This document shows, one piece after another, positions 60,853-64,000 of a DNA stretch of 64,000 nt. A program made the translations under genes and the position numbers. How positions within the stretch are numbered: position 1 is the first letter of the stretch; the number at the start of each line of letters is the position of its first letter. This stretch comes from Odontocerum albicorne (taxonomy: Eukaryota > Arthropoda > Insecta > Trichoptera > Odontoceridae). The stretch lies in the NCBI GenBank assembly GCA_949825065.1, contig OX463859.1, positions 7,788,217-7,852,216 of the forward strand, in the 5' to 3' direction. Below the pieces are notes generated by a model, which made no database searches, was not told the DNA's origin, and worked only from the letters and a program-made list of their open reading frames with translations.

Positions 60853-61810
60853 CGAGGCATATCCAGAAAGTAAGTGTACTGAATTTTTGAAGGTTACAAT
60901 TTTTTTTATTTAAACAAAAAAATTACGTGGTTACCGTAGTACATATGTAAGCTATTTTTCGACATAGTCGCCATTCCTCTCAATGCAGGTGGTGAAGCGG
61001 AGTATCAACTTTTTGATGCCTTCTTCGAAGTAGTTTCCCGCCAACCCCTCCGTCCACTTCCCCACGTCCTCCTTTACCTCCTCGACGGTTGAAAACCTTT
61101 TTCCACCCATGTGCAGCTTCAGGGAGGTAAAGAGATAGTAATCTGAAGGTGCTAGGTCAGGGGAATGCGCGGGATGGTTCAGGACATCCCATTTAAACGA
61201 GGCGAGCAGTTCCTTCGTGGCGTTGGCCGTGTGTGGTCTGGCATTGTCGTGCAGCAGGCAGACTCTCTTTGTCAGCATGCCTCTCATCTTGTTTGAATCG
61301 CCCTCCGCGATTTTTTTAGGGTCTCACAGTATCTTGCAGAGTTGATGATCTCCCCTTGAGGCATATATTCAATTAAAATTATGCCTTGACAGTCCCAAAA
61401 CACGGATGCCATGATTTTCTTGGCTGAAATTGTGGTTTTGAACTTTTTGGCGGAGGGTGAAGAGGTGTGACGTGACTGTTTTTAAACTCGCGACACCACT
61501 TGTACACACTCGTACGATTCATAGCTTTATCACCATATGCAGTTTTCACCTCATTATAAACCTCAACCGGAGGTTTTCCCTTCCAAACGAGATAACGGAT
61601 GACGCCGCGTATTTCGCACTTGGCGGAAGATTGGATTGACATTTTTCACGAAACGTGTTGTCGCGTCGACACTTCTCAACGTACTGACCTCGAACCGGTC
61701 TCGTTGCGGAGGGGAAGGGTCAGGCTACACGGAAGTGTAGCCAACATGTCGAAAATAAAATCCATCCGGTCGTGAGAGCCTCAGTACACTTACTTTCTGG
61801 ATACGCATAG
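60853..61810 (-). mobile_element. Mariner, internally deleted, 958 bp
   Basis: TA lies at 60851-60852 and 61811-61812. The ends are cgaggcatatccagaaagta and ctatgcgtatccagaaagta read from the right. The transposase runs on the minus strand in two pieces. Confidence 0.88.
60952..61642 (-). pseudogene. Mariner transposase, middle deleted
   Basis: From Met at 61642 (MSIQSSAKCEIRGVIRYLVW) through the first HTH (AYGDKAMNRTSVYKWCREF). A deletion then fuses it, out of frame, to text near ACAGVFWDCQGIILIEY-like residues. A later minus frame (61287-60952) reads VCLLHDNARPHTANATKELL (second catalytic Asp) and HSPDLAPSDYYLF (third Asp) and ends RNGDYVEK and a stop. The first catalytic Asp and second HTH are lost. 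The surviving C-terminal half is otherwise open. Confidence 0.85.
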
Positions 61811-61812
61811 TA

Positions 61813-62150
61813 CACTAAATATTTACAATAAGATTTATAAATTTCATGTTTAGTTCAAAACTTCGCCACCTGGTGGCGCTTCAGCGGCGTCCAGTATTTA
61901 CATACTGTCTTTTGCAGCGTTCTAACGCATGCGCTAGTAAATTTTAATTTTTATCTGGAAGACATTTTGTTCTAATTCAAGTGTAAACTCTTGAAATTCA
62001 TCATTTATTATTCTGTGATAATAATGAGTATCTAAAAGACATATTGCATAAATAAACATAGACCATTTTGATTTCTTTGATATTATGTTAGCATTTTTTA
62101 AATTTTTTTTCTGACTTGTTATCTGCTTAGATATTTATTATCCCCTACAA
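61813..62150. other. Intergenic AT-rich sequence
   Basis: One short palindrome-like phrase (cgccacctggtggcg, about 61865) is present. Otherwise there is nothing. Confidence 0.4.
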
Positions 62151-63040
62151 GATATCTAAAAAAATTGAATGGTGAAGAAATTGGTCAGCTTGTAGAAAAT
62201 GGAAATTCTAATATAAATAAACATTTCTGATGGAGATACCGATGTAGGATCCAATCACGTGAGTGTTGAACAATGTAGACATTCAAGAATATTCAAACAA
62301 TAATGAAACACATCAAATCACCAGAGATGGAAGTATTTGGTTTCATTCTCCTCAAGTGTCCAGAAGAACACCAGTTCACATTATAATAAAGGATCTCTGA
62401 ATAAAGATACATTAACTCCAGGTGTAACAATCAAAATACCTGTTCAATCGTTCAAACTTATTTTCTCTGAAGATATGATTTCTTTGATAACAGAGTTCAC
62501 AATTATGGAGGCTGTTTGAGTATACACAGAAAAGCGATAAGAGAAATCCTGGAAACCTGTAGACAATATCGAAATAAAAGCATTTATAGAACTTTTGCTA
62601 ACTGCTGAATATTTAAAATCCTCGGATGTAATCGTTGATCGTTTGTGGAGTAAGAAATATGGATCAACAATATTTCGAGATACTATGGGAAAATACAGAT
62701 TCAAAGAGATATTAAGTTTTATGAGATTCGATGATAAAAATTCAAGACCACAGAGATGAGCAACTGACAAACTGGCTTGCATAAGAGATGTTTGGGAGGA
62801 GTTAAATAAAAATCTTAGGAAGTGTTATATGCCAGGTTTTAACATAACTGTAGATGAACAGTTAGTTTGTTACGATGGAAAATGTCCATTCAGACAACAT
62901 ATCATCGTAGTAACTGCAATAGGTCAGATGTCAAATTTATCAAACTTTACAGGAGAGACAAAAAACATTCCCATTTGCCCCCATCTTCTCGGTTGCTTTT
63001 ATAAATTAAATAATATGATTGATTGTACTCTGGATTAATA
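62150..63040 (+). pseudogene. piggyBac-type transposase remnant
   Basis: Plus-strand segments: FHSPQVSRRTPVHI (N-terminal linker), FSEDMISLITEF, IEIKAFIELLLTAEYLKSSD, DRLWSKKYGSTIFRDTMGKY and RFKEILSFMRFDDKN. Then PGFNITVDEQLVCYDGKCPF, which carries the first catalytic Asp (TVDEQL) of the piggyBac DDD site. At least four stops and one frameshift break it, and the second half of the catalytic domain and Cys-rich C-terminus are missing. Confidence 0.8.
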
Positions 63041-63097
63041 CTACCGTTAGATTTTTTATTGTAAGTTGTATTATTTGTAAATTATGTTGACATACTA

Positions 63098-64000
63098 CCT
63101 TGATCAAAAAGTTTAGGACTTTATTCATAAAATCGAAAATACAAGTTTATTCATCAAAATCGATATGGTCCCCTTCAAAGTATTCCCCATCGACTGCAAC
63201 GCACTTACGCCAGCGCTTGATCCAATCCTCGAAACACCGCTAGTACTCAATTTTCGGTATGTCCATCAGAGCCGTCTTCGATTTTTTCATGACATCCTCT
63301 CGGGTGCTGTAACGCGTTCCGCGAAGTGGTTTTTTAAGTCGGTTAAACAAGAAAAAGTTGCAGGGAGCCAGATCAGGTGAATTCAAAGGCTGCTGGATAG
63401 TAGTCGTGTTGTTTTTGGTAAAAAATTCATGGAAATCATGTCTTTCGCGATTTCAATGCGGTCCTTTTTTTGCATGAAATTGAGGTCTTTCGGCACCAGT
63501 TTTGCAGCGACACATCTGAGGCCCAAATCACGAACCAAAATATCTTGAGCGGATCCATAAGCGATGTTCAAGTCGCTCTTTGATGGTCAATTTGCGGTTT
63601 TCGGCCAACATTTCTTTGATTTTATCGATGTTTTCATCGGTTTTCGACTGCCACTGCGATCGTCATCCTCAGCCGACTCACGACCACTTCTGAAGCGTTC
63701 GTGCCACCAAAAAACACTTTTTCAACATTTCCAAGGTCTGTGGACCGTTAAATCCGTTTTTCACACAAAATTTAATGCAAACTCGTTGATGCACAGTTGA
63801 TGCCATTTTAAAACTTGTAAAAAATCGAAAACACGCACTAAGGTAGATGTACTCAGTACAGCGTAACTTTTACAAATGTCAAGCTATGACGCTGAAATTT
63901 AGAGGGAAGTGTCAATAATAGATGTGGTAGCCTAACAAAAAAAAAGAATTCCAATCGGGTGACTGACAGCGCCACACGGTAGCCGGTCCTGAAACTTTTT
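63098..64000 (-). mobile_element. Mariner running off the window end, internally deleted
   Basis: TA lies at 63096-63097 and the left end reads ccttgatcaaaaagtttagg. The right edge shows cggtcctgaaacttttt at the last base, the start of the complementary end, so roughly 8 bp plus TA are cut off. The transposase runs on the minus strand. Confidence 0.85.
63147..63806 (-). pseudogene. Mariner transposase, middle deleted (third Asp lost)
   Basis: From Met at 63806 (MASTVHQRVCIKFCVKNGFN) through part of the HTH. Stops and shifts follow, then AYGSAQDILVRDLGLRCVAA and VPKDLNFMQKKDRIEIAKDM. The catalytic centre is deleted. The C-terminal frame reads NSPDLAPCNFFLFNRLKKPL, where the third catalytic Asp is Asn, and continues to WRKCVAVDGEYFE and the stop at 63147. 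Lineage resembles the mariner of SETMAR-like pseudogenes commonly annotated in arthropods. Confidence 0.82.

Overview
The window is eukaryotic, AT-rich and intron-bearing. It has the look of an insect genome: many mariner lineages plus hAT, piggyBac, Helitron, Penelope-like and non-LTR elements around one conserved host gene. A lepidopteran-like LINE tail is suggestive, but the order cannot be settled from the sequence.

Bases 1 to about 24,100 carry the only host gene I can support. It is a plus-strand F-box/leucine-rich-repeat-like protein whose ten visible exons (495..24015) join in one open frame of 483 codons plus stop, with GT-AG introns throughout and a poly(A) signal at 24094. Its first exon or exons lie upstream. 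The exons total about 1.45 kb. The introns are inflated by mobile elements: hAT and TTAA-type MITEs, a palindromic mariner derivative, a decayed Helitron of about 3.7 kb, a mariner in intron 7, a Mos1-like mariner nested in a LINE remnant, and GC-rich RTE-like LINE tails. The exon 4 donor site is repeated four times in a tandem array of about 113 bp.

Bases 24,100 to 64,000 show no host gene. They are a mosaic of transposable elements: a Tc1/IS630-type deletion derivative inside a SINE; a 22-bp satellite with 12 units; several LINE reverse transcriptase pieces, including an uninterrupted 352-codon RT ORF at 53,087; Penelope-like GIY-YIG fragments; three copies of one palindromic MITE in 5.2 kb; two related hAT MITEs, one holding a piggyBac-type MITE; a probable hAT element at 43.6-47.7 kb holding two mariners; a piggyBac transposase remnant; and a mariner cut by the window end. 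One mariner (45246..46532) has a perfect 31-bp terminal repeat, a complete DD34D transposase and TA duplications, and may be competent.

The least familiar items are a small transposon with CACTGGGGAACAA ends (55408..56573) coding for a Cys-rich protein family I cannot place in a named superfamily, and a family of head-to-head palindromic mariners sharing one internal breakpoint. All family assignments rest on motif recognition by eye; no search was run. Ends flagged by target-site duplications are exact, and other repeat boundaries are approximate.
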